From NCBI RefSeq assembly GCF_900116145.1, contig NZ_FPAB01000006.1:62001-126000 (forward strand): a stretch of DNA of 64,000 bases, read 5' to 3'. The position numbers and the translations under genes were made by a program. A model generated the notes under the pieces. That model was not told where the DNA came from, did no database searches, and worked only from the letters and a program-made list of their open reading frames with translations. Shown here in pieces: positions 17,838-25,965 of the stretch. Position 1 is the stretch's first letter. Each line of letters begins with the position of its first letter. The stretch comes from Streptomyces harbinensis. Its GTDB lineage: Bacteria; Actinomycetota; Actinomycetes; Streptomycetales; Streptomycetaceae.

Positions 17838-17937
17838 GCGGCCCGGCGGGCCGCCGTTCCTCGTGGCGGAGACCGTAGGGCGCCCGCGCACACGGTCGAT
17901 ACACCGTGCCCCCCCGCGCGTCGATACGCTTCGACGG
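17838..17937 (-). promoter_or_regulatory. Candidate promoter and SARP boxes of the peptide gene
   Basis: On the minus strand, TACGGT (17877-17872) resembles a -10. Seventeen bases upstream is ATCGAC (17900-17895) at the -35 position. This overlaps an 8-bp element, GTATCGAC, at 17902-17895 that recurs exactly at 17927-17920, with a related GTCGAAG about ten bases further up. SARP activators typically bind direct repeats covering the -35, and a SARP gene is divergent. In the leader, GCGGCCCG-G-CGGGCCGC (17838-17854) is a perfect hairpin. Confidence 0.4.
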
Positions 17938-17990
17938 ACCGGCCGGTGGGGTACCGGACCGGGCGCGGCCACCCCGGTACCGCACGCCGG

Positions 17991-18020
17991 TTCCCCTGTG
18001 AAGCGCTTCACCTCTAAGGT
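17991..18020 (+). promoter_or_regulatory. SARP-gene promoter with 14-bp palindromic operator
   Basis: TTCCCC (17991-17996), an 18-base spacer and TAAGGT (18015-18020) form a plausible promoter for the regulator gene. A perfect palindrome GTGAAGCGCTTCAC (17998-18011) fills the spacer, an ideal place for a repressor. The AAGCGCTT core is like LacI/GalR-family operators. No such regulator is in the cassette, so a host regulator would be implied. Confidence 0.5.
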
Positions 18021-18081
18021 CGGACCTTGCGTCACCGGCACGATTCGTTCCGTAGTTCCCCAGGGGTGGGAGAAGTCTTCG

Positions 18082-18855
18082 ATGATGCCCGAACCGCGCC
18101 TCGCGTTCCGGCTGTTGGGTCCGGTCGAGATCTGCACCGGCACGGCCGCACCGCCGCGTGTCGGCAAGCCGCACGCCGTCCTCGCCGCGCTGCTGCTGCG
18201 CCCCAACCGGGCGGTGTCCTTCGACACGCTCAGCGAGGCGCTGTGGGACGGCGAGCCGCCGCCGTCCGCGCTGTCCAATCTGCGCACCTACGTGCACCGG
18301 CTGCGCAGGGCCCTGCCGGGTGGCGGCGCCGGTGTGCTGCTCAGCCACCCGGGCGGCGGGTACGAGGTGCGCCTCGCCCCGGGCGACAGCGACCACCTCG
18401 TCTTCACGCACCTCGTCCGCCGGGGCCGCGATCTGCTCGCCGCCGCCGATCCGCGCGGTGCCGCCGTCGCGCTGCGCCGCGCCCTGGAACTGTGGCGCGC
18501 CGAGCACGCCGCCACCGGACTCGACCGGCGCGGACTGCTCGTGCCCGAACTCGCCCACCTCGACATCGAACGGCTGCGTGCCCTGGAGGACCTGGCCGGC
18601 ACCTGGCTCGCCCTCGACGAACCGCGCCGCGCCCTGGACACCGCCTGGCAGGCCGTCTCCGCCGACCCGCTGCGCACCCGCGGCTGGCAGCTCGTCCTCC
18701 GCGCCCACCACCGGCTCGGCGAACACGGCCGGGTCACCGAGTCGTACGCGATGGCCCGCGCCGCCTTCCGGGACGGGCTCGGCCGCGACCCCGACGCCGA
18801 ACTCGCCCAGTTGTGCGAGCGCTTGATGTATCGGCCGTATGCGGGGGCCTCCTAA
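18082..18855 (+). CDS. SARP-type transcriptional regulator (winged helix plus BTAD)
   Basis: A 257-residue regulator from ATG 18082 (MMPEPRLAFRLLGPVEICTG), with GGGAGAAG upstream. Residues ~5-95 are an OmpR-like winged helix (KPHAVLAALLLRPNRAVSFD, LWDGEPPPSALSNLRTYVHR, LSHPGGGYEVRL). Residues ~100-250 are the bacterial transcriptional activator domain (GRDLLAAADPRGAAVALRRA, LERLRALEDL-like helices, WQLVLRAHHRLGEHGRVTES). Small SARPs activate biosynthetic clusters in Streptomyces. It is the first gene of the plus arm and diverges from the peptide gene, so it is the likely pathway activator. An in-frame extension upstream overlaps the promoter and is rejected. Confidence 0.9.
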   Translation: MMPEPRLAFRLLGPVEICTGTAAPPRVGKPHAVLAALLLRPNRAVSFDTLSEALWDGEPPPSALSNLRTYVHRLRRALPGGGAGVLLSHPGGGYEVRLAPGDSDHLVFTHLVRRGRDLLAAADPRGAAVALRRALELWRAEHAATGLDRRGLLVPELAHLDIERLRALEDLAGTWLALDEPRRALDTAWQAVSADPLRTRGWQLVLRAHHRLGEHGRVTESYAMARAAFRDGLGRDPDAELAQLCERLMYRPYAGAS

Positions 18856-18909
18856 CGTACGGGCCCGGCCGGCCGGAGCGGCCGGAGGTCGAGGTGTGGA
18901 GGCGGGCCG

Positions 18910-19440
18910 ATGGCGTATGTCCTGCTGAGCTGCCAGGTGCTGCTGGCCGTGGTGTTCCTGGTGTCCGCCACCGGCAAGCTGCGGCCGTCCGGGGTCCGCG
19001 CCCTGCGCCGTACCCTGCGGGAACTCGGCCTGCCCGCCCGCCTCGTCCCCTTCACCGCCGGTGCCGTCATCACCGCCGAGGCCGCCGCCGGACTGCTGGT
19101 GCTGCCGACACCCACCGCCCCGTACGGCCTGGTGCTCGCCGCGCTGGTGCTGGCGGCGCTCACCGCCGGAGTGGCCCGGGTGGTGGTGGGGCGGCGCGCG
19201 GTCAGCTGCGCCTGCTTCGGGCCGAGCGTCCGGCCGCTGCGCGGCGTCCATCTGGTGCGCAACGGGGCACTGCTGCTCGCCGCCGGGTGCGGGCTGGCGC
19301 TGCTGCCCGCCGCCGGGCCGGCGCACGCCGAGGTACTGGCCGTGGCGGTCGCGGTCGGCTCGGTGGCCGCGCTGGTGCTCATCGGGCTGGACGACATCGC
19401 GGAGCTGTTCTTCCCGTCCACGATCAGGAGGCGCGTGTGA
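18910..19440 (+). CDS. MauE/DoxX-like redox membrane protein
   Basis: A 176-residue four-helix membrane protein from ATG 18910 (MAYVLLSCQVLLAVVFLVSA). Features of the MauE family are the first helix followed by ATGKLRP and the CxC motif SCACFG (Cys100, Cys102), as in MauE of methylamine dehydrogenase maturation. MauE acts with a thioredoxin-fold partner in disulfide formation of an exported protein; the next gene is such a partner, overlapping by GTGA. A role in supplying oxidising equivalents for disulfides in the six-Cys peptide is inferred. Confidence 0.85.
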   Translation: MAYVLLSCQVLLAVVFLVSATGKLRPSGVRALRRTLRELGLPARLVPFTAGAVITAEAAAGLLVLPTPTAPYGLVLAALVLAALTAGVARVVVGRRAVSCACFGPSVRPLRGVHLVRNGALLLAAGCGLALLPAAGPAHAEVLAVAVAVGSVAALVLIGLDDIAELFFPSTIRRRV

Positions 19441-19943
19441 TCGCCCTGGTGCTGTCCGTCCTCGCGCTGGGTGTCACCGCCCTCAATCTGCTGCTGTGCT
19501 ACGGCATCATCCGCCGGCTGCGCGCGGAGCCGGCCCCGGGCCCCGGCGTTCTCCCGTCCACCGGCCACACGGTCACCGGGCTGCGGGTCGGCGTTCCCAT
19601 CGCGCTGCCCGCCGGGTCCCCGACCCTGGTCGGCTTCTTCTCCCCCGGCTGCGACGCCTGCGAGGACCTGCTGCCGGCCTTCACCAGGGCCGCCGAGGCG
19701 CACCCGGGCGGTACGGGGAAGGTCACCGCCGTCGTCGTCGAGGTGGACCAGGACGTGGACGGCCGGAGCTATGCGGACGCGCTGTCCCCCGTCGCCGAGG
19801 TGCTGCGGGTCCCGCCGGCCTCCCCGTGGGTGACCGCCTTCGGGGTCACCGGCTTCCCCCAGGTGCACGCCCTCACCGAGGACGGCGCGCTGCGCTGGTC
19901 CGCGCTGGGCCCCGCCGACCTCGAACGGCGGCTCGCGGGGTGA
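19437..19943 (+). CDS. Membrane-anchored thioredoxin-like protein (TlpA/MauD type)
   Basis: 168 residues from GTG 19437, overlapping the mauE-like stop and preceded by AGGAGG. An N-terminal anchor (VLSVLALGVTALNLLLCYGI) puts the thioredoxin fold outside the membrane. The active site is CDAC (Cys72-Cys75) in LVGFFSPGCDACEDLLPAF, and the cis-proline loop is VTGFPQVHAL. The spacer residues Asp-Ala differ from reducing thioredoxins (GP). It probably forms a relay with the MauE-like protein, acting on the cassette peptide or on another exported substrate (inference). Confidence 0.87.
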   Translation: MIALVLSVLALGVTALNLLLCYGIIRRLRAEPAPGPGVLPSTGHTVTGLRVGVPIALPAGSPTLVGFFSPGCDACEDLLPAFTRAAEAHPGGTGKVTAVVVEVDQDVDGRSYADALSPVAEVLRVPPASPWVTAFGVTGFPQVHALTEDGALRWSALGPADLERRLAG

Positions 19944-21727
19944 GGGAGTCCGCCCGTACCGCGTTCTCGCTGGCGCTGCGCGCCCGCCCCGCGGTGCTCG
20001 CCGCCACCCTCGTGCTCACCATCATCGAGGCGCTGATCCCGGTGGCCGCCGCCTGGTGCACCGCGCGCCTGGTGGACGGGCTGACCGGCGGCGAGCCGGA
20101 CCTGGCCGGGTACGCGGCCGGGCTCGCCGGCTGCGGGATCCTGGCCGCGCTGCTGCCGTACGTCCAGCGGCTCGCGCAGGGCGAACTGTCCCGTGCCGTC
20201 GCCCGGCAGGCCCAGGACCGCCTCTTCCGCGCCGTCACCGCCCAGCCGGGCCTCGCCTGGTACGAGAACCCCGACCGGCTCACCCAGCTGCGGCAGGCGC
20301 AGGACTGCGGGCAGCACACCCCGACCGATCTGCTGGAGTGCGCGATGGCGCTGGTGCGTTCGGCGCTCACCCTTCTCGGCTTCGCCACCGTGCTGATCGG
20401 CATCCACCCCACGCTGGCCGCCCTGGTCGCGGTGGGCACGGTGCCCAAGCTGCTCGCCGAGATCCGGGTGGCGCGGATCAGGGCCGGCGCGGTGCACGGG
20501 CTCACCGCGCACCAGCGGCGCGAGGTGTTCTACATGCTGCTGCTGGCGGACGTGCCGGGGGCCAAGGAGGTACGGCTGTTCGGCATCGGCGAGTTGCTGC
20601 GCCGCCGGATGATGGCGCAGCGGCGCCTCGCCGACCGGGAGCGGCTGCGGCTCGATGTGCGGGAGCTGCTGCTGAACGGGCTGCCGACGCTGATCACGGC
20701 GGGTGTGGCGGCGGCCGGCCTGCTGTGGGCGGTGGGGCGGGTCCGGGACGGGGCGCTGAGCGTCGGCGAACTGACGCTGGTGGTCGCGGCGATCGCCTCC
20801 GTGCAGAGCACGCTGGGCACCCTGGTCGGCGCCGTCGCGAACGGGCACCAGCACCTGCTGGTCTTCCGCGCCTACACGGACCTGGTGGCCGCGCCGCCCG
20901 TGCTCGCCACGCGCGAGCCGGCCCGGCCGATCGGCCCGTTGCGCGGGGCGGTGGAGCTGCGCGATGTGTGGTTCCGGTACGGGCCGGACCATCCGTGGAT
21001 CCTCCGGGGTGTGAACCTGCGCATCGCGGCCGGTGAGTCCCTGGGGCTGGTCGGGGTGAACGGCGCGGGCAAGAGCACGCTGATCAAGCTGCTGTGCCGG
21101 TTCTACGACCCGGAGCGCGGCAGTGTGCGCTGGGACGGCACCGATCTGCGCGACATCCGGCCGGAGGCGCTGCGCGAGCGGCTGAGCGTCGTCTACCAGG
21201 ACCACATGAACTACGAGATGACGGCGGCCGAGAACATCGGCCTCGGCGACCCGGCGCACGCCGATGACCCGCGGCGCGTGACGGAAGCGGCGCGCCGGGC
21301 GGGTATCCACGACGTGCTGGCGGCGCTGCCGGCCGGCTACCGGACCATGCTCAGCCGCGGCTACTTCGGCGACAGCGGCGAGGACGACGGCGTGGTGCTG
21401 TCCGGCGGGCAGTTCCAGCGCCTGGCCCTGGCCCGTTCCCTGATGCGCGAGGACCGGGACCTGTTCGTCCTGGACGAGCCGACGTCCGGTCTCGATCCCC
21501 TCGCCCAGGCCGAGGTCGGCCGGCTGATCCACCACCACGGCGCGGGACGCACCCGGGTGCTCGTCTCGCACCGGCTGAGCGAGATCCGCGACGCGGACCG
21601 GATCGCGGTGCTCGCGGACGGCCGGATCGCCGAACTCGGCACGCACGCGCAGCTGCTGGCGGCCGGCGGCCACTACGCGACGGCGTTCCGCAGCCAGGCC
21701 GCGGGCTTCCAGCTGGACGGCGCGTGA
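19940..21727 (+). CDS. Fused ABC exporter (TMD-NBD), no peptidase domain
   Basis: A 595-residue half-transporter from GTG 19940 (MRESARTAFSLALRARPAVL), overlapping the thioredoxin gene as GTGA. Six membrane helices in the first ~320 residues; the ATPase domain has Walker A GVNGAGKST, Q-loop VVYQDHMNYE, signature VLSGGQFQRLALARSL, Walker B LFVLDEPTSGLDP and switch SHRLSEI. There is no N-terminal C39 peptidase, so leader removal must come from another enzyme, and the next gene is a signal peptidase. Best reading: exporter of the six-Cys peptide. Confidence 0.9.
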   Translation: MRESARTAFSLALRARPAVLAATLVLTIIEALIPVAAAWCTARLVDGLTGGEPDLAGYAAGLAGCGILAALLPYVQRLAQGELSRAVARQAQDRLFRAVTAQPGLAWYENPDRLTQLRQAQDCGQHTPTDLLECAMALVRSALTLLGFATVLIGIHPTLAALVAVGTVPKLLAEIRVARIRAGAVHGLTAHQRREVFYMLLLADVPGAKEVRLFGIGELLRRRMMAQRRLADRERLRLDVRELLLNGLPTLITAGVAAAGLLWAVGRVRDGALSVGELTLVVAAIASVQSTLGTLVGAVANGHQHLLVFRAYTDLVAAPPVLATREPARPIGPLRGAVELRDVWFRYGPDHPWILRGVNLRIAAGESLGLVGVNGAGKSTLIKLLCRFYDPERGSVRWDGTDLRDIRPEALRERLSVVYQDHMNYEMTAAENIGLGDPAHADDPRRVTEAARRAGIHDVLAALPAGYRTMLSRGYFGDSGEDDGVVLSGGQFQRLALARSLMREDRDLFVLDEPTSGLDPLAQAEVGRLIHHHGAGRTRVLVSHRLSEIRDADRIAVLADGRIAELGTHAQLLAAGGHYATAFRSQAAGFQLDGA

Positions 21728-22221
21728 CCGGTCGCCGGGGCGGACGGGGACGGTGGGCGGGCTCCATGGCCGCGATCGGCGCCTGCGGCGTACTGGTGGC
21801 GTGGGCACGCCGGGGGTTCCTGTACAGCACCGTCGAGGGGTGCAGCATGGAGCCGACCCTGTACGCCGGGGACCGGCTGCTGGTGCGGCGGGTGGCGGCG
21901 GGGCGGTTGCGGGTGGGGGATCTGGTGGTGTGCCCGGTGCGGTTGCCCGGCGGTGCGGTGTTCCTTCCCCCGCCCGGGGAGAGCGTCCCCCGGCTGTGGG
22001 TGAAGCGGCTGGCCGCGCTGCCCGGGGACCCGATGCCGCCGGGCATGGTGGCCGCCGGGTACGGCGGTACGGTGCCGCCGGGTGTCGCCGTCCTGCTCGG
22101 CGACAACCCGGCGGCCAGTACCGACTCGCGGGCCGTGGGGCCCGTTCCGCTGAACCGGGTGCTGGGGCGGGTGGTGTGGCGCCCCGGGCTCAGCCGGGAA
22201 GGTTCGCCAGCTGGGTGGTGA
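21724..22221 (+). CDS. S26 family signal peptidase
   Basis: 165 residues, ATGA overlap with the ABC exporter. A short N-terminal anchor (MAAIGACGVLVAWA), catalytic Ser41 in EGCSMEPTLYAGDRLLV, general base Lys94 in LWVKRLAALPGD, and the C-terminal box LLGDNPAASTDSRAVGPV. The serine-lysine dyad of type I signal peptidases is thus complete. Its place at the end of the exporter operon suggests it trims the peptide leader, whose AEA/ASA end suits A-x-A specificity. Its last ~10 codons overlap the 3-prime end of convergent valS by 32 bases. Confidence 0.88.
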   Translation: MTGRRGGRGRWAGSMAAIGACGVLVAWARRGFLYSTVEGCSMEPTLYAGDRLLVRRVAAGRLRVGDLVVCPVRLPGGAVFLPPPGESVPRLWVKRLAALPGDPMPPGMVAAGYGGTVPPGVAVLLGDNPAASTDSRAVGPVPLNRVLGRVVWRPGLSREGSPAGW

Positions 22222-24823
22222 GGCGGTCGATGTCGGCCTCGGCGGTCGCCTTGCGGGCCTTGATCTTCTCCACCACCTCGGCCGGGGCCTTGGCCAGGAA
22301 GCCCTCGTTGCCGAGCTTGGCCGTGGCCTGCTTCAGCTCCTTCTCCGCCAGGCCCAGGTCCTTCGTGAGCCGCTTGCGCTCGGCCGCGAAGTCGATGGCG
22401 CCCGACAGGTCGAGGGCCACGACCGCGCCCGCGACCGGCAGCGAGGCGGTGGCCGCGAAGCCGTCCCCGGCCGGGGTGAGGCGCAGCAGCTGCCGCACGG
22501 CCTCCTCGTGCGCGGCCAGACCCGTACCCGACAGGTCCAGGGTGGCGGGCACCCGCTGGCCGGGCTGGAGCCCCTGGTCGGCGCGGAAGCGGCGGACCTC
22601 GGTGACCAGCTTGCGGACGGTGGCCAGTTCGGCCTCGGCGGCCTCGTCCCGGTAGCCGGAGTCCTGCGGCCAGGTGGTGATGACCAGCGACTCGCCGTCG
22701 GTGAGCGTCGTCCACAGCTCCTCGGTGACGAACGGCATCACCGGGTGCAGCAGCTTCAGCGTCACATCCAGGACCTCGCCCAGCACGCGCTGGGAGACCT
22801 CGGCGGGCCGGCCGCCGGCCGCGAAGACCGTCTTGGACAGTTCGACGTACCAGTCGAAGACCTCGTCCCAGGCGAAGTGGAACAGCAGGTCGCTGGCCTT
22901 GGCGAACTCGTAGCCGTCGTAGGCGGCGTCGGCCTCGGCGACGACGGTGTTCAGCCGGGACAGGATCCAGCGGTCGGTCGCCGACAGTTCGGCGGCGTCC
23001 GGCAGCGGGCCCTCCACGGTCGCCCCGTTGATGAGGGCGAAGCGGGTGGCGTTCCAGATCTTGTTGGCGAAGTTCCGGGAGGCCTGCACCCAGTCCTCGC
23101 CGATCGGCACGTCCGCGCCGGGGTTGGCGCCCCGGGCCAGGGTGAAGCGGACGGCGTCGGCGCCGTACGCGTCCATCCAGTCCAGCGGGTCCACCGAGTT
23201 GGGGTTGGACTTGGACATCTTCTTGCCGTGCTCGTCCCGGACGAGCCCGGTGAGCGCGATGGTGTGGAACGGCTCCTTGCCGTCCATCGCGTACAGGCCG
23301 AACATCATCATCCGGGCGACCCAGAAGAAGATGATGTCGTGGCCGGTCAGCAGGACGTCGGTCGGGTAGAACTTCTCCAGGTCCTTGGTGTTCTCGGGCC
23401 AGCCGAGGGTGGAGAAGGGCCACAGGCCGGAGGAGAACCAGGTGTCGAGGACGTCCTGGTCCTGGGTCCAGCCCTCGCCGGCCGGCGGCTGCTCGTCCGG
23501 GCCGACGCACACGGTTTCGCCGTCCGGGCCGTACCAGACGGGGATGCGGTGGCCCCACCACAGCTGGCGCGAGATGCACCAGTCGTGCATGTTGTCGACC
23601 CAGTCGAAGTAGCGCTTGGCCAGCTCCGGCGGGTGGATCGCCACCCGGCCGTCGCGCACGGCGTCACCGGCGGCCTTGGCCAGCGGCTCGACCTTGACCC
23701 ACCACTGCATGGACAGCCGGGGCTCGACCGTGGTCTTGCAGCGCGAGCAGTGGCCCACGGAGTGCAGGTAGGGGCGCTTCTCCGCGACGATCCGGCCCTG
23801 TTCGCGCAGCGCGGCGACGATCGCGGACCTGGCCTCGAACCGGTCGAGTCCTTCGAACGGGCCGTGCACGGTGATGACGCCCCGCTCGTCCATGACGGAG
23901 AGCGAGGGCAGGTCGTGGCGCTGCCCGATGGCGAAGTCGTTGGGGTCGTGGGCCGGGGTGACCTTGACCGCGCCGGTGCCGAACTCGGGGTCGACGTGGC
24001 TGTCCGCGACGACCGGGATGGTCCGGTCGGTCAGCGGCAGCTTGATCCGCTTGCCGATGAGGTGGGCGTACCGCTCGTCCTCGGGGTGGACGGCCACCGC
24101 GGTGTCGCCCAGCATCGTCTCGGCGCGGGTGGTGGCCACAACGATGCTGTCGTCACCCTCGCCGTAGCGGATGGAGACGAGTTCGCCGGCGTCCTCCTGG
24201 TAGTCGACCTCGATGTCGGAGATCGCCGTCAGACAGCGCGGGCACCAGTTGATGATGCGCTCGGCGCGGTAGATCAGCCCGTCGTCGAACAGCCGCTTGA
24301 AGATGGTCAGGACGGCGCGGGAGAGCCCTTCGTCCATGGTGAAGCGCTCACGGCTCCAGTCGACGCCGTCGCCGAGCCGCCGCATCTGGCCGAGGATGCG
24401 ACCGCCGTACTCCTGCTTCCACTTCCAGACGCGCTCGACGAACTCCTCGCGCCCGAGGTCGTGCCGCGACTTGCCCTCGTCGGCGAGCTGCTGCTCGACC
24501 TTGTTCTGGGTGGCGATGCCCGCGTGGTCCATGCCGGGCAGCCACAGGGCCTCGTACCCCTGCATCCGCTTGCGGCGGGTGAGCGCGTCCATGAGGGTGT
24601 GCTGGAAGGCGTGGCCCAGGTGGAGCGTGCCGGTGACGTTGGGCGGGGGGATCACGATGGTGTACGGCGGCTTGTCGCTCGCCGCGTCCGCCTCGAAGTA
24701 GCCCCGCTCCACCCAGCGCTCGTACAGCGGCCCCTCTACCTCGGCCGGCGCGTACTGCGTCGGGAGTTCGGTGGCTGCGCTGTGGGGCCCGGTGGTCGCG
24801 GGCGGCTGAGTGTTCTCGGTCAC
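22190..24823 (-). CDS. valS: Valyl-tRNA synthetase
   Basis: An 877-residue class I synthetase from GTG 24823 (MTENTQPPATTGPHSAATEL). HIGH-type motif in PPPNVTGTLHLGHAF (residues ~59-73), the editing CP1 domain (IVVATTRAETMLGDTAVAVH), the KMSKS signature in HGKKMSKSNPNSVDPLDWM, and a C-terminal coiled coil (DFAAERKRLTKDLGLAEKEL). It charges tRNA-Val. In S. coelicolor valS directly adjoins folC, so its left neighbour here is foreign. The gene ends inside the convergent signal peptidase gene. Confidence 0.96.
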   Translation of the reverse strand: MTENTQPPATTGPHSAATELPTQYAPAEVEGPLYERWVERGYFEADAASDKPPYTIVIPPPNVTGTLHLGHAFQHTLMDALTRRKRMQGYEALWLPGMDHAGIATQNKVEQQLADEGKSRHDLGREEFVERVWKWKQEYGGRILGQMRRLGDGVDWSRERFTMDEGLSRAVLTIFKRLFDDGLIYRAERIINWCPRCLTAISDIEVDYQEDAGELVSIRYGEGDDSIVVATTRAETMLGDTAVAVHPEDERYAHLIGKRIKLPLTDRTIPVVADSHVDPEFGTGAVKVTPAHDPNDFAIGQRHDLPSLSVMDERGVITVHGPFEGLDRFEARSAIVAALREQGRIVAEKRPYLHSVGHCSRCKTTVEPRLSMQWWVKVEPLAKAAGDAVRDGRVAIHPPELAKRYFDWVDNMHDWCISRQLWWGHRIPVWYGPDGETVCVGPDEQPPAGEGWTQDQDVLDTWFSSGLWPFSTLGWPENTKDLEKFYPTDVLLTGHDIIFFWVARMMMFGLYAMDGKEPFHTIALTGLVRDEHGKKMSKSNPNSVDPLDWMDAYGADAVRFTLARGANPGADVPIGEDWVQASRNFANKIWNATRFALINGATVEGPLPDAAELSATDRWILSRLNTVVAEADAAYDGYEFAKASDLLFHFAWDEVFDWYVELSKTVFAAGGRPAEVSQRVLGEVLDVTLKLLHPVMPFVTEELWTTLTDGESLVITTWPQDSGYRDEAAEAELATVRKLVTEVRRFRADQGLQPGQRVPATLDLSGTGLAAHEEAVRQLLRLTPAGDGFAATASLPVAGAVVALDLSGAIDFAAERKRLTKDLGLAEKELKQATAKLGNEGFLAKAPAEVVEKIKARKATAEADIDRLTTQLANLPG

Positions 24824-24962
24824 GGCGCCCAGTCTACGGGCGGGGCGGGGCCGTCCTCGAATCGGTTACGGCGCGGTGGTCCTGGGCTCCGGGGCGGACG
24901 CGGTGGCGGCCGAGAGGTGCGGGGCGTCCCGGCATCTGCGGCACAATGCCGGGTACATGAGG

Positions 24963-24976
24963 CATCCGATCGGATG
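24963..24976. promoter_or_regulatory. 14-bp palindrome upstream of the first proline-rich gene
   Basis: CATCCGATCGGATG is a perfect palindrome 25 bases upstream of ATG 25002, between a possible TACATG -10 hexamer and the start codon. It may be an operator in the leader or a short hairpin. No matching site was seen upstream of the paralogous gene at 25966. Confidence 0.35.
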
Positions 24977-25001
24977 AGATGCCGGCCACACGGGGATCAC
25001 C

Positions 25002-25853
25002 ATGACGCAGCAGCCACCGCCCGGACCGTACGGATCGCACCAGCCGCCCCCGCACGGCTACGGAGCGCCGCAGCCGCCGTCCACGCCGTACGGAGGTGCG
25101 CCCTACGGCGCCGCACCCTACGGCCAGGCCCCACCGCCCGCCGCCCCTCCGGCCGCCGATGGCGGCAACGGCAAGCGGATCGGCATCGCCGTCGGCGTGC
25201 TCACGCTCGCCGCCGCGCTCGGCGTCGGCCTGGTACTGGTCCTGAACGGGGACGACGCTCCCGCGCTGAAGGACGACGGCACCCGGTACACGCTGGCCGC
25301 CCCCGAGGAAACAGGCGGCTACGCCCGAACCTACGGCGAGGAGAGCGACGAGTTCTTCACCGCGGAGGAGGCGAGGCGGGTCGGCTTCACCGAGGAGGGA
25401 TCGGTCATGGCCTCCTACGCCCAGGACGAATCGTCGGCTGACTCCAACGTCCTCTTCTTCCAGGGGTCCTGGGGCACCGTGACGGACCCGGCGAGCACCC
25501 CGGACGAGATGTTCGCCATGATCGCCGAAGACCTGAACGAGGACGCGGACGACGACGCCGATCGCCTGGAACTCGTCGGCTCCCCCTCCGCCATGAACCC
25601 CAGCGCCCTGCACAACGCGGCGCTCTCCTGCCAGGAGATGCGGCCGGGCCGGCCGGAGCCCGGCGAGCCCGAGACCTCGTTCGTCTGCATCTGGAGCGAC
25701 TTCAGCACCATCGGTGTGGTGTACGGCGTCCCGGGCGTCGCCGAGGGCACGGTCCCGCTGACCCTGGAGCGGACCGCGGAACTCACCGCCGACCTGCGGG
25801 CTTTCGCGCTGGTCGAGGTACCCGCCGGGGACGCCGCGCCGAGCGACGGCTGA
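25002..25853 (+). CDS. Proline-rich membrane-anchored protein, paralogue 1
   Basis: 283 residues. The first ~55 are Pro/Gly/Tyr/Gln-rich (QQPPPGPYGSHQPPP, PYGGAPYGAAPYGQ), followed by GGNGKRIGIAVGVLTLAAAL (basic stop-transfer plus one membrane helix), then a ~200-residue acidic outer domain with two cysteines (ALSCQEMRPG and FVCIWSD), possibly a disulfide. This is a common Streptomyces layout of unknown function. The downstream protein has the same architecture and shared blocks (SPSAMNPSALHNA versus SPQAVNPSGLNGA), so the two are diverged tandem duplicates. Confidence 0.85.
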   Translation: MTQQPPPGPYGSHQPPPHGYGAPQPPSTPYGGAPYGAAPYGQAPPPAAPPAADGGNGKRIGIAVGVLTLAAALGVGLVLVLNGDDAPALKDDGTRYTLAAPEETGGYARTYGEESDEFFTAEEARRVGFTEEGSVMASYAQDESSADSNVLFFQGSWGTVTDPASTPDEMFAMIAEDLNEDADDDADRLELVGSPSAMNPSALHNAALSCQEMRPGRPEPGEPETSFVCIWSDFSTIGVVYGVPGVAEGTVPLTLERTAELTADLRAFALVEVPAGDAAPSDG

Positions 25854-25965
25854 GCGCCGCCGGGGCGGCGGCATCGGGAGGCGGCACCGGGGTGGATGTA
25901 CACCGGAGCATTTCGTCGGACAGGATGAGCGGTAGACGCTTGTCGCAGTGATGAGGGGACAACCC

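Noticed and set aside
17998..18011. CcpA-type catabolite-response element
   Set aside because: The palindrome looks similar, but CcpA control belongs to Firmicutes; only a generic LacI/GalR-type operator is proposed.
17554..18855. A longer SARP protein starting at 17554
   Set aside because: The extra ~176 residues cross the divergent promoter region and the antisense of the peptide gene; ATG 18082 has a proper ribosome-binding site and begins at the winged helix.
17608..19326. A 572-codon minus-strand frame ending in the peptide
   Set aside because: Upstream of ATG 17808 it is antisense to the SARP and MauE-like genes; only the last 66 codons are protein-like with a ribosome-binding site.
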